Shown here piece after piece: positions 33,819-44,484 of a stretch of 64,000 bases of DNA. Each line of letters starts with the position of its first letter. Positions within the stretch are counted from its first letter, which is position 1. Position numbers and translations under genes: made by a program. Where the stretch lies: the NCBI GenBank assembly GCA_003117195.1, contig BDSI01000030.1, positions 549,211-613,210 on the forward strand. Direction: 5' to 3'. The notes below the pieces were generated by a model. That model ran no database searches and was not told where the DNA came from. It saw only the letters and a list, made by a program, of their open reading frames with translations. This DNA is from Eudorina sp. 2006-703-Eu-15. Its lineage: Eukaryota > Chlorophyta > Chlorophyceae > Chlamydomonadales > Volvocaceae.

Positions 33819-35436
33819 TCACCGGTCCCTCAGCCGGGCCTGCTGCTGCCGCCCAGCGACCGCCGCCTGGCCGCCCGCGTCCGCCTGCTGGGCCCCGCCG
33901 CGCATCTGCTCCTGCAGCTCCTTGTAATCCTCGGGGTCCATCTTCATGCGCGGGAAGACCACGATCGCGAACACGGAGATGATGATCATGATGCCGTACG
34001 GGCTCTTGACCAGGCTCCACACGTCGAAGGGCTTGCGCTTCTCATAGTACAGCGCCTCCATGGCGGGGCGGATCTGGACCGGGCTGCTCATCACCTGGAG
34101 ATTGCCCAACCAGGGATGCGGTCGATTGTCTCTAGGGTTTATGACGTAAAGCTTAACGAAAAACAGCCCAGAACGGACGTTGCGGGGCGTGCCGTGATAT
34201 GGTTGCCGAGGAGATCAAAAGCAAGATATGCCAGGAACCATCTACGTGGCGGTGGCCGTGACGGTGGTGGTGGCGGGAGTGGCCATGGACAGACTGGGCC
34301 GCCAACCCGACACAGACCTATCAGCCCTCCAACACCATGAGGGGTAAGGAGACTGGCTGAGAGCGGTGCGACGCCCCAATGACGTACCAGGTGGCGATTG
34401 TGACTGAGCGACGCGCGCACCAGCGTCCCCTTGCGGCTGATTTCAACGCGGACCTGTTGGCGGGGCGGGATACCGTGGACATGTCAGAGAGGGAGATGCC
34501 CCTGAAGTCCTGGGCGGCGAAGAAAGCAATGCCCCTCGTGGCATGACCTGCCAAGGCATACGTCAAAGAGGGCGCCACACCAGCGCCCAGCACGCCTGTC
34601 GGCAGCATCCGCGCTGGCGCCGCAACAAATCATTTCTGGTGATGGCGCCGGGGAGGAAGGTGACCGCATGCAGTTGCGCTGCGGGTTGCGGCTTCGCGTG
34701 TCCCTCGCTGCCCTCGGTGATGCAGGTTGCGCGGCCCTGAACCCCCATTGGAACTTGGATTGTTCAGGGACCTAAGCCCGCCTAAGCCCGCCTCCTTAAG
34801 ATGTGGGGAGCGTGACGCATATGGTCCTGACCCAGTGCAGGGAAACATTCGGCTGTAGTGCGCTGTCACCGCCAGGTCAGCGGCCCCACGCAAAGCGGGC
34901 GGGAGCCGTGCGGGGGAGGGAGCCCTGTGCTGCGTTCTACCCCGGGGTAGTGTGGAACCTAGGTCCACTGGCCCCGCGTACGAATTACAACCGCACCATT
35001 CTGACGGATCTACATGTCGGACGTACCTCGGGATAGATTAGGGACTTGTGGGAGGTTTGCAACAGGTGCACCCCCGGCGGCACGTCCTTGATGGTGAACG
35101 AACCATCGCTGCCCACGAACGTCCGAACCTGATCCCCTTGCGATGTGTGAAGGAAGAGGACTGTGCTGGAATGATTCATGGTGTCTGCGCCGTCCGACGC
35201 ATACCCGAGGTCAAATTGGCATCCACCGCATCGAGCACGCATCCTCCAACCAAGCGTTGCACAAACTTACGAGGAATGACTACCCTTCCTCGGATCACGC
35301 CAGTTGGATCAGCATAGGCAGCCCTGCGTCAAGCAGGCAAGACCTGTTGGCGGCACTATCGGTACAGACCAAAACATATCAATACCATATGTTACCCTAT
35401 AAACACTAAAAGAAAGGCGAATGCGACGAGCTCCAT
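33819..35436 (-). CDS. EMC7: ER membrane protein complex subunit 7 (EMC7)
   Basis: EMC7 is a membrane subunit of the EMC insertase, with a lumenal beta-sandwich. Minus-strand exons are 35436-35396, 35323-35271, 35184-35027, 34453-34388 and 34094-33819; phases 2, 1, 0, 0 close exactly at 197 aa. Exon 1 plus exon 2 encode a clean signal peptide, MELVAFAFLLVFIGAAYA, with an AYA cleavage site before DPTGVIRGRVVIP. The lumenal domain has STVLFLHTSQGD and FVGSDGSFTIKDVPPGVHLL, the family's hallmark. EISRKGTLVRASL follows, then one transmembrane helix (GIMIIISVFAIVVFP) and a cytosolic tail beginning RMKMDPEDYKELQEQM. Length fits the family. The two shortest exons and the first two introns were chosen by splice consensus, phase and the quality of the resulting signal peptide. 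Confidence 0.94.
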
Positions 35437-35917
35437 TTGAGAAAAGTCGACGGTCTGGTTTCGACTCGCAATTAAACAGCGGTGTCTGTGTGGTCGGGTG
35501 TAAAGTTTACGCGTCACTTAAGCCAGTAATGGTTGGGGAAATGTGAAGCAAATGTAGATTACGGTTTGGCCCTGACGGTTGCCCATTCGGTAGTCGTGCG
35601 GACGAACGAGACGACTGCCCAAGACCTGTGAATTCGTACTCATCCGTCCATCCTTCGTTTCCCGTCCCGTCTGAACATATCTTGTGATGCCATGACTAAT
35701 CTTCGTTTGCAGCACAGAGCATGCGACCCTAACAGCGTACGACGACGATGTCCTCGTTTTGAGTTGCTGATTGGGAGTTTCTGATAGGTCATATGATGAT
35801 AAGTTAGAGCTGTCGCAGCATTTCCGTCCATGCGATCGCTGCTAACAGCACGGACCGGTTGCTGTGCAACGCCGTAACCCCGAGCTAGATTCCGGACGAT
35901 TCCGGCGATTCCGGAAC
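35437..35917. promoter_or_regulatory. Shared head-to-head promoter region, EMC7 and SWEET-A
   Basis: The 481 bp between the divergent start codons must hold both 5' UTRs and promoters unless one gene has an additional upstream exon. No TATA box or known element was identified with confidence. Confidence 0.5.
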
Positions 35918-38080
35918 ATGGGAGTCTTCACGAAAATAGTCGCGCCCATTATAGGGAATATCCTGGCAGTGGCGATGGTAATGTCACCAACCCCGGCAGT
36001 GCTGCGAATACGACAGACGGGCACGCTAGGGGTAAGACGGCCCATCCTGCACTCGGCAGTGCGGGCCACAGGGGGCAAGTCGAAAGCCGCCAGTGCCAAC
36101 ACCCCTCGCCCATCGACCGCAGGACGTCAACCCGCTTCCCTACCCCACGACATCCTTCAGTTCCGGTGCGTGGCTTGTCTACGGCTTTATGACCAAGGAC
36201 CCGTTCCTGATGCCCCTCAACTTCATTGGTGTCGTGGCGGGCCTTCTCTTCACAATGACCGCGGTCCCATGTGCGAGGCGCAAGGTGAGCGCATACCCGA
36301 CACCATACAGCCAACCGACCCAACCGATCCTGATGGATTGGGCCCACCTGGAAGCATGGTTAATCGGTCCGGTCCGTCCACGTTCTTTCGCACGAGGCGG
36401 CATGGCACGAACTGGGGGAAACCGAATGGCATGGACAGCCTGTACGACGGTACCGCAATCCTCACGCACTGCCTTGCTGAGCTGCGCTATCCTGACAAGG
36501 AGCTGATCGACCTTCCCATATACCCTAGTAACGCCTGCCGGGCTGCTGCAGACCCAGGACCAAATCATGGTGATGATGGTGGCGGGCTTGGTCTTGATGG
36601 TGACGCTGGGCATCGTCTCGTGCTTCGGGCTCAGCGAGGAGGGCGCGCGGCGGCTGTGGTGAGTGCAGGGCATGTCGGCCTCCCCTCCCATCCCGTTGCT
36701 TTCCGCGGTCCGGATGGAGACTCACACGACCGGCTCCGCGGGTGGCGTTGGAGGGGCTCGGGGCCGCCCAACACAGCCCGACGCCGCCGAACCGATCCCT
36801 ATCATCCCAAAGTCACATCACCGAGTGCCTATCACATCCTACACCCCACACACCCTTGCTCCGTTGCCAGGGGTGCCAGCGCCGTGGCGCTTTTCATGTG
36901 TTATTACGTGGTGCCTCTCTCTACCATGGTCACGATCTTGCGGTCCCGCGATGCCGCCTCCATCTACCCGCCGCTGGCTGTCACTGCCGCGCTCAATGCG
37001 ACGCTCTGGAGTGTGTACGGCGTCGCTATGAAGGTGGGGGTCAACGTTACTGGGTAGCGCACCTGGAAACTGTGCGCGCATGATGATGCACAGATGGCCT
37101 TGCAGATGACTGGCTTTGGTTTGGGATGTTTAACTCTGGAGCTGTGCCATCTCAGCGCGGGATGGCATAAATGGCTGTGTCTCCGATTCCTACAAACCGG
37201 GTATCAACCGCAGGACATCAACATATTGCTGCCCAATGTCTTTGGCGTCCTGGTCGGGTTGGTGCAGCTAGCTCTGCGCTTTCTGTACGGCGCTCGTCCC
37301 ACTGACACCCGGGCGACCGGTACGGCGGGAGCGGCTGCGGGAGACGAAGAAGCTACAGCCGAGACTCGAGCCAAGTCCACGGCCAGGTGCGGAGCAAGCC
37401 ATCTGGCGGTGGTTGGGAGGGGGGGGGCATGCCGGGTCGCATGCTCGCGTCCTTGCAGTCGTGTAGCAATTGGAGAATGCAGGGAAAACTGATACTAGCA
37501 GCAGCTTAGCTAGACCTTACAACATACGGCTCGTGCGACGCCCGAAGGGCCCACACCATGTGTTTATGACATCAACATACCAGATGAGTCGTGGGTTTTC
37601 GTACGGAGTACGGCTGGCTTACGTTCTGGTTGGTCGAAGCAATCGGGTCCACACGTCTGCGGCTCATGGTTAGGCGGCCTAGAGCATCCAGAGCACCCTA
37701 CCAGGCCCGCATGAAACTGCTCGGCGCGTGACACGTACTGTCATCGTCATCGACTGACTTTTCATTTTCCACAATTGTTGTGTGTGGTTCATTCCTGCAG
37801 TGAGGACCTTCTCGTTGAGGGCCGGAAGGTTGATTCCGTCACCAGCCTGCTCAGGCCCCGGCCGGAAGAGAGCTGCAGTTCTGGTGGCGCAGGTTCAGGG
37901 GCCTCCACATACTCAGCCGCTTGCAGCGGCACACCTCAGGGTTTGTGCGCGCCTCAAGCTGATTTGGGTCGGGTAGACGTGATGGTGGTGCACCTGCTAG
38001 ATACGCGTCAGCAAAATGTCCAACAGAGCGCGAGTGCAGGTCTGTGCATAGAACCGCCGCCGGGGGCAAACGGCAAGTAA
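35918..38080 (+). CDS. SWEET (MtN3/saliva) sugar transporter, copy A
   Basis: SWEETs are bidirectional sugar uniporters of seven helices built from two MtN3 repeats. Exons are 35918-36031, 36123-36284, 36552-36658, 36871-37033, 37214-37386 and 37801-38080, closing in frame at 332 aa. The first repeat runs from MGVFTKIVAPIIGN through SPTPAVLRIR (conserved TM1 proline) and NPLPYP to GVVAGLLFTMTA. The second starts at LFMCYYVVPLSTM and includes SIYPPLAVTAALNATLWSVYG and DINILLPNVFG. The hydrophilic tail is encoded by the last exon, whose presence is supported by phase and by similarity to the last exon of copy B (VEGRKVDSVTSLL against VEERVDSSSNLL). If the exon 5 donor were ignored, the frame would stop at 37492 instead. 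The substrate and the target membrane cannot be told from sequence. Confidence 0.93.
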
Positions 38081-38992
38081 ATGGTACGTGAGGCTTGCAT
38101 TGCCGCGGTAGAGCGCGGCATTCGGCCATTCTCCAGGTCCCTTCCGGCGGTTACGTCTGGTTGAAATATCACTCAGGTACCCTACTGGCTCTACATGCGC
38201 TGTCGCCCACTGTAATCCTTTCAATAAAGTGTTGCATGCTGGAGTGAAATGTGATCAGTGCATTCTATATTAGGCCCGGGTGGCAGACTGTTTGCGCGTC
38301 GCCGACGCACTACCGTACGGTACTCGGAAGTTGAAAAACCAGGGCCGGGGTCCACAGACATGCACCTCGACCCCGTCGCTTCACGAATCCAAAAACTTTG
38401 ATCAAAATGCGTCTCGAGACGCACTCGCGAGCTCTAACAAAGTTGTCCCGCCGGTGCGTCGGAGCTCCACTGTAACGACAGTATGACGCACAGCATATTT
38501 TCGAACGTCATGTGGCAGCACGTTCGGATCTATAAAACGTTTAAACAAAGCCTGTACATGAAGAGCGGTACATGAGATCGAATGGAATTGCAGGTGCTGT
38601 CTGTTCACGGAATACGTCATCGTTCTGTGCAAACGCTCGCTGACGCATTGGCGAATTTGTAAATTTAAAAATGCTGTGTTCTCGGTCGTCGGTCCTTCGT
38701 GTCCCTGGCTTGGCAGCTCGTTGGATGCCGTACGGTATATCAACTGAATTAGACGTAACCGAACCTTGAATCACATCACAAATTCAAGAATGATGATGAT
38801 GTCACATGTTGAAAACGACCTACACAGATTACTTGTCGTGGCGTGACCCTAGGTGTTGTGACTGACCCAATCAGGACCTAGAGTCGTGGTCCCAACCAGG
38901 TAGACAGCGCCGGTATTGCATACATTCTGGCATAATAAGTAATCTGAGGCGCAAAATTGGTTTCAGTCTGAGCCGCGAGGTGGTCGGCCACG
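38081..38992. other. Intergenic between the two SWEET genes
   Basis: 912 bp of lower-GC sequence, holding the copy A 3' UTR and the copy B promoter. No gene is seen. Confidence 0.5.
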
Positions 38993-41900
38993 ATGGGGGT
39001 CTTCACGGAGACCGTTGTGCCGGTATTCGGCAACATCCTAGCAACTATCATGCTGGTATCTCCTTTACCGGCCGTGCTGCGGCTACGGGAAACGGGCAAG
39101 CTTGGGGTGAGACCTGGAGGACTGCGGACCGACCACTGGGACGGCAGCTTCCCCTAGGCGGCTGGGCTATCCTTTTCGCTTGGGGCTGCGGTCTTCTGCC
39201 GCTTGTGTAGGGTGTGTTGCGGGGCTTGGATGCTTTGTCTCATGTCTCCATTTGGGACAGTGCGTGGCGCGTGTGGCGCACTGGCTCCTCTGTGACCCTT
39301 ACTACGACTTTGTCCTCCCCCGGGGCTCCCAACGGCTTCACACAGGACACCAACCCGCTTCCGTACCCCATGACGTCTGTGAACGCCATCGGATGGGTTG
39401 CGTACGGATACGCAGTGGAGAACCCGTGGGTCTTCCCCGCCAACATCATCGGTTTCCTGGCGGGCCTGTTCTTCTCGTTAACCGCCTTCTCTTGCGCAAA
39501 CCGAAAGGTGAGCTCCGCGCAAGCGCTGGACATGACTTCTCCCTGAGCTGAAGGACACACACGGGCGCTGACTACAGGTCCGCGGCCGGATGCATGACTG
39601 ATCCCTGCTGCCTGACTGCGGGGGAGATCCATTCCATGCTGGCGTGTAAATCCAGGGTGGAGAATAAACGCGAATGTGCACATGTAGGCTGTTGGGGCTG
39701 CTGTCAACACAGTACATGTGCCCTACTGTTCCGGCTAGTTCGGCGATCTCGATCTGATCCGGCCCGACGGCGCCGCAACGGCTGATGCCTGATGGCCACT
39801 GCTCAGGTGTCCTGCACACACACACAAACTTCACACCGGCATTCCACTGGCCGCCAAGTTCATAAGCAGCTGTGACGCTTCTGCGTACGGGACGGCTCCC
39901 TCACCATATGCTGGCCGTCACCCCCCGTCTACCAATTTCCTATACCGCGCTTCACTCCCGCCATTCGCCTCCCCGTCGGCGCGCAACTGCGGTGTCCTGC
40001 CTCGCAGTTGCAAGACCGCATCACAGCGTTGCTCGTAGTGGCCTCCGGGTACTTCATCATGCTGGGCATCATATCGACGTTCGGCCTGACCAAGCAGGAG
40101 GCCGGGCGGTTGTGGTGAGTGTGGCGAAGAGGCAGATGTGGTGAAGGTGGCAGAGCCCGGCGGCGTGGGCGCCAACCACCCAGTGGCTCCTCCTCCGTGC
40201 AACCACGGCCGGCGGCCCTACGAGTTTTAGGGACTGGGCCCCTGACCCACCCACCCTGCACCTGGGGCACAGCCCGCCGGTCAGGCAAACTCTGGTACGC
40301 CGCCCTTTTCGTGCCACCTTAATCCGCCCTGGCATGCGGTGTCTCAAGGATAAGTCAGCAGGCCGAGGATACTATACATGCAGTGTGTGGTGAGGGAGGA
40401 GGCTGCGCTGTCACCGATGACCCGCCGGGTCCATTGTAACGCGATTCATTCCAGGTGCGCGCCTGTCTTTCCCTAACGTCCATTCCTCCTCCGCTCCTCC
40501 GCTCCCCCTCCACCCCGCCAGGGGCACCAGCGCCGTGGTCATCCTGATGTGCTACTACGTGGTGCCCCTCTCCACCATGGTGTCCATCGTGAGGACCCGC
40601 AACGCCGCCTCCATCTACCCGCCGCTGGCCGCCGCGGCCATCTGCAACGGGTCGCTCTGGACGGTCTACGGCTTCGCAATCGGGGTGCGCGAGGGCGAAC
40701 GCACGGCGGGCGGGCCTGCCTGCGCGGCGCAGACACGCACGGCGTCTGACGGTGGTGGCGGTGGTCGCCGTACGGTATCTGAACAGCGCGGGGGATCTGG
40801 GTTGGCTGCCCGACGAGCAGCCCTAGTCGCGCAGGGGCATCCATCCGCCCGCGGGGTGGCAGAGACGGGGGGGGGCAGCGCCCAGGCGGCTGACTAGCAG
40901 GCAAAGGAGGCGGGGTGGGTGGCTGGGGCCGGCTGTTGCCCCACCTGCCGCGGGTCTCGACTGTGTTTGCGCCTGCTCGCTGCTGGGAGTCGGCGTTGGG
41001 CCCTACCTCAGGCCCTAGGGTGGCGATACTCAGCCTGCAGCCCCAAGCACCACTGCCCGCTGTGGATCGCCAGCAGCGGCAGCCCGAATGGGGGATGTGG
41101 TACCGTCACAGCCGTTGCCGGGAGGGGCTCCTCAGCCTCACCGCATAGCCGCTGCCGCCGCCGCAAGGGCCGGGACCTCCTGCCGTTGTGCTCTTATTGG
41201 CGGTGTCCCTGCACCCGGCCGCAGGACATCAACCTCTGGCTGCCGAACCTGTTCGGCGCCTTCATTGGGGGGCTGCAGTTGGCGCTGCGCATGGTGTACG
41301 GCGCTCGAGCCACGGATGGCGGGGCGGCTGGCTCAGCGATGGTGACGCGGGGCGACGAGGAAGCGGCATTTGCGGCGGCGCAGAAGGCCAGGTGGGCGGA
41401 GAAGTCGCGCCCGGAGTGTCGATGTGTCGTGTGCTGGCGCTGCATCGTGCGCGCTCCCTGTCTGTGCGGGTGGTGCCACCCCGGATTCCTTAGGTCGCGA
41501 ACAAGATTTAGTTCGTTACATGGGGGAACCGTTACATGGGGGAACCGTTACATGGGGGAACGAGAGTCCTCAGCCGCGGGGACGTCAACAGCTGAAAAGG
41601 GAAAAGGGTTCGATGGTCTGGGGCCCGGCAGCCGGCACCTGGGACGGGGTGGGCGCCTCATCAGGGCGGGATCTGGGTTTCCTTGCTTTAGCAGTGCGGT
41701 GCGGGGGCTGCATTCCGAAGGCCTGGCGTCCTGTACGCCATAAAGGAGGCCTCCTGGCTGGCTGATGGACTGGCTGGCTGACGGACTGGCTGACTGACGG
41801 ACTGGCTGACTGGCCGGGCCTGAGAACGTCCTCCAGGGAGGGTTCCCGGCTGCGAGGATGCAGACGCGCGAGGGGCGGCGTAATCTAAGGCGTCATGGGA

Positions 41901-42417
41901 CGGGGTTGGAGGCTCTATGAGGCTTTCCTCTGGGGGCTCGATCTGGGGGCACTGCCACGCGGTCTGACGGCTCCAAAGCATTGAGGGCCAGCGGCATCCC
42001 CCTTTGTCAATAAAGACAGCGGCATTCCCCCTCCCCCGGGAGCCCCGGCGGTCGTCGGTCATTGTCCTGTTCCCCCGTGCCGACCCAGCGGCTAGGCCCC
42101 TAACCCGCCCGCGACCCCGCCGCGGTCGCCGATCCACTTCTCCGACCCCTCGCAGTGGGCCACCCCAAGTGGAGGAGCGGGTGGACTCCTCCTCCAACCT
42201 GCTCATCCCCGGGCTCCAAGGCAGCTCTGCCCTGGGCCTCGGAGCTGCCCCGGGAGGTCCCACTGCGAACGGTGGGGTGGACCACGGCGGGCTCGCGACC
42301 GCTGCCACGCCCGCGGCGCCGCCTGAGGATCCGGGACCGGTGGGTGCGCTTGCGGCCGCGCAGACAGCACCGGGGCCAGGAAGGCTAACCCCTACCCCTG
42401 AGAGTGCAGGCGCATGA
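38993..42417 (+). CDS. SWEET (MtN3/saliva) sugar transporter, copy B
   Basis: This is the tandem paralogue of the upstream SWEET. Exons are 38993-39106, 39346-39507, 40008-40114, 40522-40684, 41225-41391 and 42156-42417, closing in frame at 324 aa. The first four exons have exactly the same lengths (114, 162, 107, 163) and phases as copy A. Landmarks are MGVFTETVVPVFGN, SPLPAVLRLR, NPLPYP, GFLAGLFFSLTA, LMCYYVVPLSTM, SIYPPLAAAAICNGSLW and DINLWLPNLFG. Exon 6 supplies an Ala/Gly/Pro-rich cytosolic tail and is joined in the same phase as in copy A. Intron 5 contains a repeat A copy and a 16-bp triplicate; intron 3 contains a repeat B copy. Both SWEETs probably arose by tandem duplication and diverged. 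Confidence 0.93.
40380..40440 (+). repeat. Dispersed repeat B, copy 3
   Basis: GCAGTGTGTGGTGAGGGAGG, the core CTGTCACCGATGACCC, and then GGGTCCATTGTAAC. It lies in intron 3 of SWEET copy B, in plus orientation. Confidence 0.8.
41514..41561. repeat. 16-bp triplicate CGTTACATGGGGGAAC
   Basis: Three exact head-to-tail copies lie in the last intron of SWEET copy B. If that intron were not removed, they would encode a repeated peptide. Confidence 0.95.
42000..42030 (+). repeat. Dispersed repeat A, short copy
   Basis: CCTTTGTCAATAAAGACAGC flanked by CCCC on both sides. It is identical over 20 bases to part of the 29034 copy and lies in the last intron of SWEET copy B. Confidence 0.75.
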
Positions 42418-44484
42418 CGGCAGCGATGTCTTGGGTGGGGTGGGGTGGGGGCCGCAGGGACGATATTATCTGGGCTGGTGCGGCCCCAGGTGCTGCATTC
42501 AGGGTGGGGTGGGGGTAGAAGGTGGGGCACGGGGGGGGCATTTTATTATTCTTGGACTGCCAGCCGTTGCTATGAGCTTAGGACGCAGGCAGAGATTTTC
42601 CAGCGTGTCGGACGCACCGCGTGCCAACGCGCCGCGGGTGCTGCGGGCTGCTTTCTGTCGCGGGTCCTGAAGCGGTGGTGACACCGGGTGCACGGGAGCA
42701 CCAGGGACAGCGCCGGGAACTGTAGGGAGTGGTGCCCGCAGGCGGATATGCTGGTGGGATGCGTGCAGCATGTGGGGGTCAGCGGTGGGTGCGGTCAGGT
42801 GCGCCCGGAGCGGATGGCACGGAGCGTGTGGGGGGATCTGTCGAGAGCGGACGCGAGAGGTGAGATAGGGGTTTGAATTTGACAACGTTTGACAACGGAT
42901 CATCAGGGCAGACAGGTTCAGGATGGCGGATTCATCTCGCGCGTTGGCGCTTGGCGGGGCCACATGGCGCTCGCGCCGGGCGCTGCAGCACACATGTAGG
43001 GACGACTTTGTTTCTTAAGAGCGCAAGCCAGTGACCAGGGGAGGGCGCGAGTGGCTTGAGGCCAGGCTTGGGGGCCGCGTGGTGGCTGTGACATGCTAGT
43101 ATCCGCGTATTGGTGCGTTGCGCCCCCGCGCTATCGTGTGATAAAATTCAGCGGTACAGCATGTATAATCGGTGCTATGATAATCGGTGCTCTGCGATGG
43201 TAGTCGACTGTGCGCCGAAATGGCCTCGCCATGTGGCGGCGGCCTGCGGAGTACGAGTCATGCGCGTGCAGGGCCCCAAGCGGGTGGCATACACCCCACA
43301 GCCTGCATGGCATTGGGTAAGCTGCTCTTAAACGGAACCGTGCCATATGACCGAGACCCTCGAGGTCAGGGGCGCAGGCTTGAAGGAACAGCCCTATAAA
43401 TTTCGGTCGGGGGCGGGGTAAGCCGCCAGCACGACATGAGTTTCATACCATCGGGGTGAGTGCAATACGATGCAAGCATGCAACCACCCAGATTGCGGGG
43501 TTAGATTGCCAGGAATCGCCTCATGCAACGTCCAAAAGACGTGTCTGCAGGAGCGTTGGCAGTGGCCACAATCCAAACGGAGAAATTGACCTGTATGGAA
43601 ACGGCCTTGACCTAAGTAGACCAACGACGAAGATCTCCATGACAAGGACATCCGCCGACATGCGCCAATGACTCTCACTTCCTCACACAACGATGCATGC
43701 ATGGAAACGCCGAGATTATTGTCGCTTGCATTTCATCGCTGTAATTTATTGAATGTCTCTGGTCTCCATGTTTCAAGAGCGTTCAAGTGGGTAGGACTTC
43801 AATTATATGCAGCGTTTTGTACTTCACAAGGTCATATGCACAAAGGTGCACAAGACGGGCGACCGCGACGGAGATGCTGCAGAAGATGAGGGCATGGAGT
43901 TTTTTCGCGATAATATTCTCGAGCGACGAATGTCTCTTATTCCCAAACCGTGATACAAAGCACGCCCGCCAGTCAAGAAGCGCAGTAGCCGATTGGTCAT
44001 CCTATCTAGTTGATCTCCTCATAAGTTTTTTGACTTATGGCAAAATACACGCCGTCACATGAAATACGAGTAGTTTCCGAAGGAATTGCTACGAGCAACC
44101 ATGCGCAACTCGCTTGGCGTAGCTCGACTCCATCATCTTTACTCTACCCAATCAATCAGTAATACCAAATTGACAACTTAGACTCCCTTCCCAATTGAGT
44201 AGGTGCGTACAAACTTAAAATGTTGGGCGATCTCGGGAAGCATGCTTTACGAAAGGACCATGGAAGGTGCGAAAGAGCTACTACGGACGTACGGCATCGG
44301 TGTGAGTAACATCTTTTCCAAACGACTACAAAAGTCGCGTAAATGATTGTTTGATTAAGTTGCAGTAGATTGAACTTGCACTTCAATCTAGGCGCAGGTG
44401 TCGCATCGTCTTGATCTGGGTTGGTAATCAAGTTTTGAGTGCGCGTGTCTGACACCGCGGGACCGGGGACGTCATCGCGCCAAG
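42418..44484. other. Intergenic between SWEET-B and modA
   Basis: No gene is recognised. The first half is GC-rich; the second half, from about 43100, is markedly AT-richer and includes the upstream region of modA. A block at 44241-44343 is conserved upstream of modB. Confidence 0.5.
44241..44343 (+). promoter_or_regulatory. Conserved upstream block of modA
   Basis: Roughly 100 bp resembling 49121-49224 upstream of modB. Shared words in order are CATG, TTACGAA, GGTGCGAAAGAGC, CGTACGGCA, ACAAA and TACAAAAG. The spacing to the start codon is similar (about 140-145 bp). It probably holds promoter or 5' UTR sequence carried along with the gene duplication; function is inferred. Confidence 0.55.

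Noticed and set aside
33396..34340. 314-codon plus-strand frame
   Set aside because: It overlaps the EMC7 last exon in antisense and owes its length to high GC; no domain is visible.
37214..37492. SWEET copy A ending at 37492 without a further intron
   Set aside because: A GCCAG|GTG donor occurs at the same place and phase in both SWEET copies, and joining to 37801 gives a tail similar to copy B.
41225..41743. SWEET copy B ending at 41743 by read-through
   Set aside because: Read-through would include a 16-bp triplicate and low-quality sequence; the donor at 41391 and acceptor at 42155 give an in-frame tail with codon use like the other exons.
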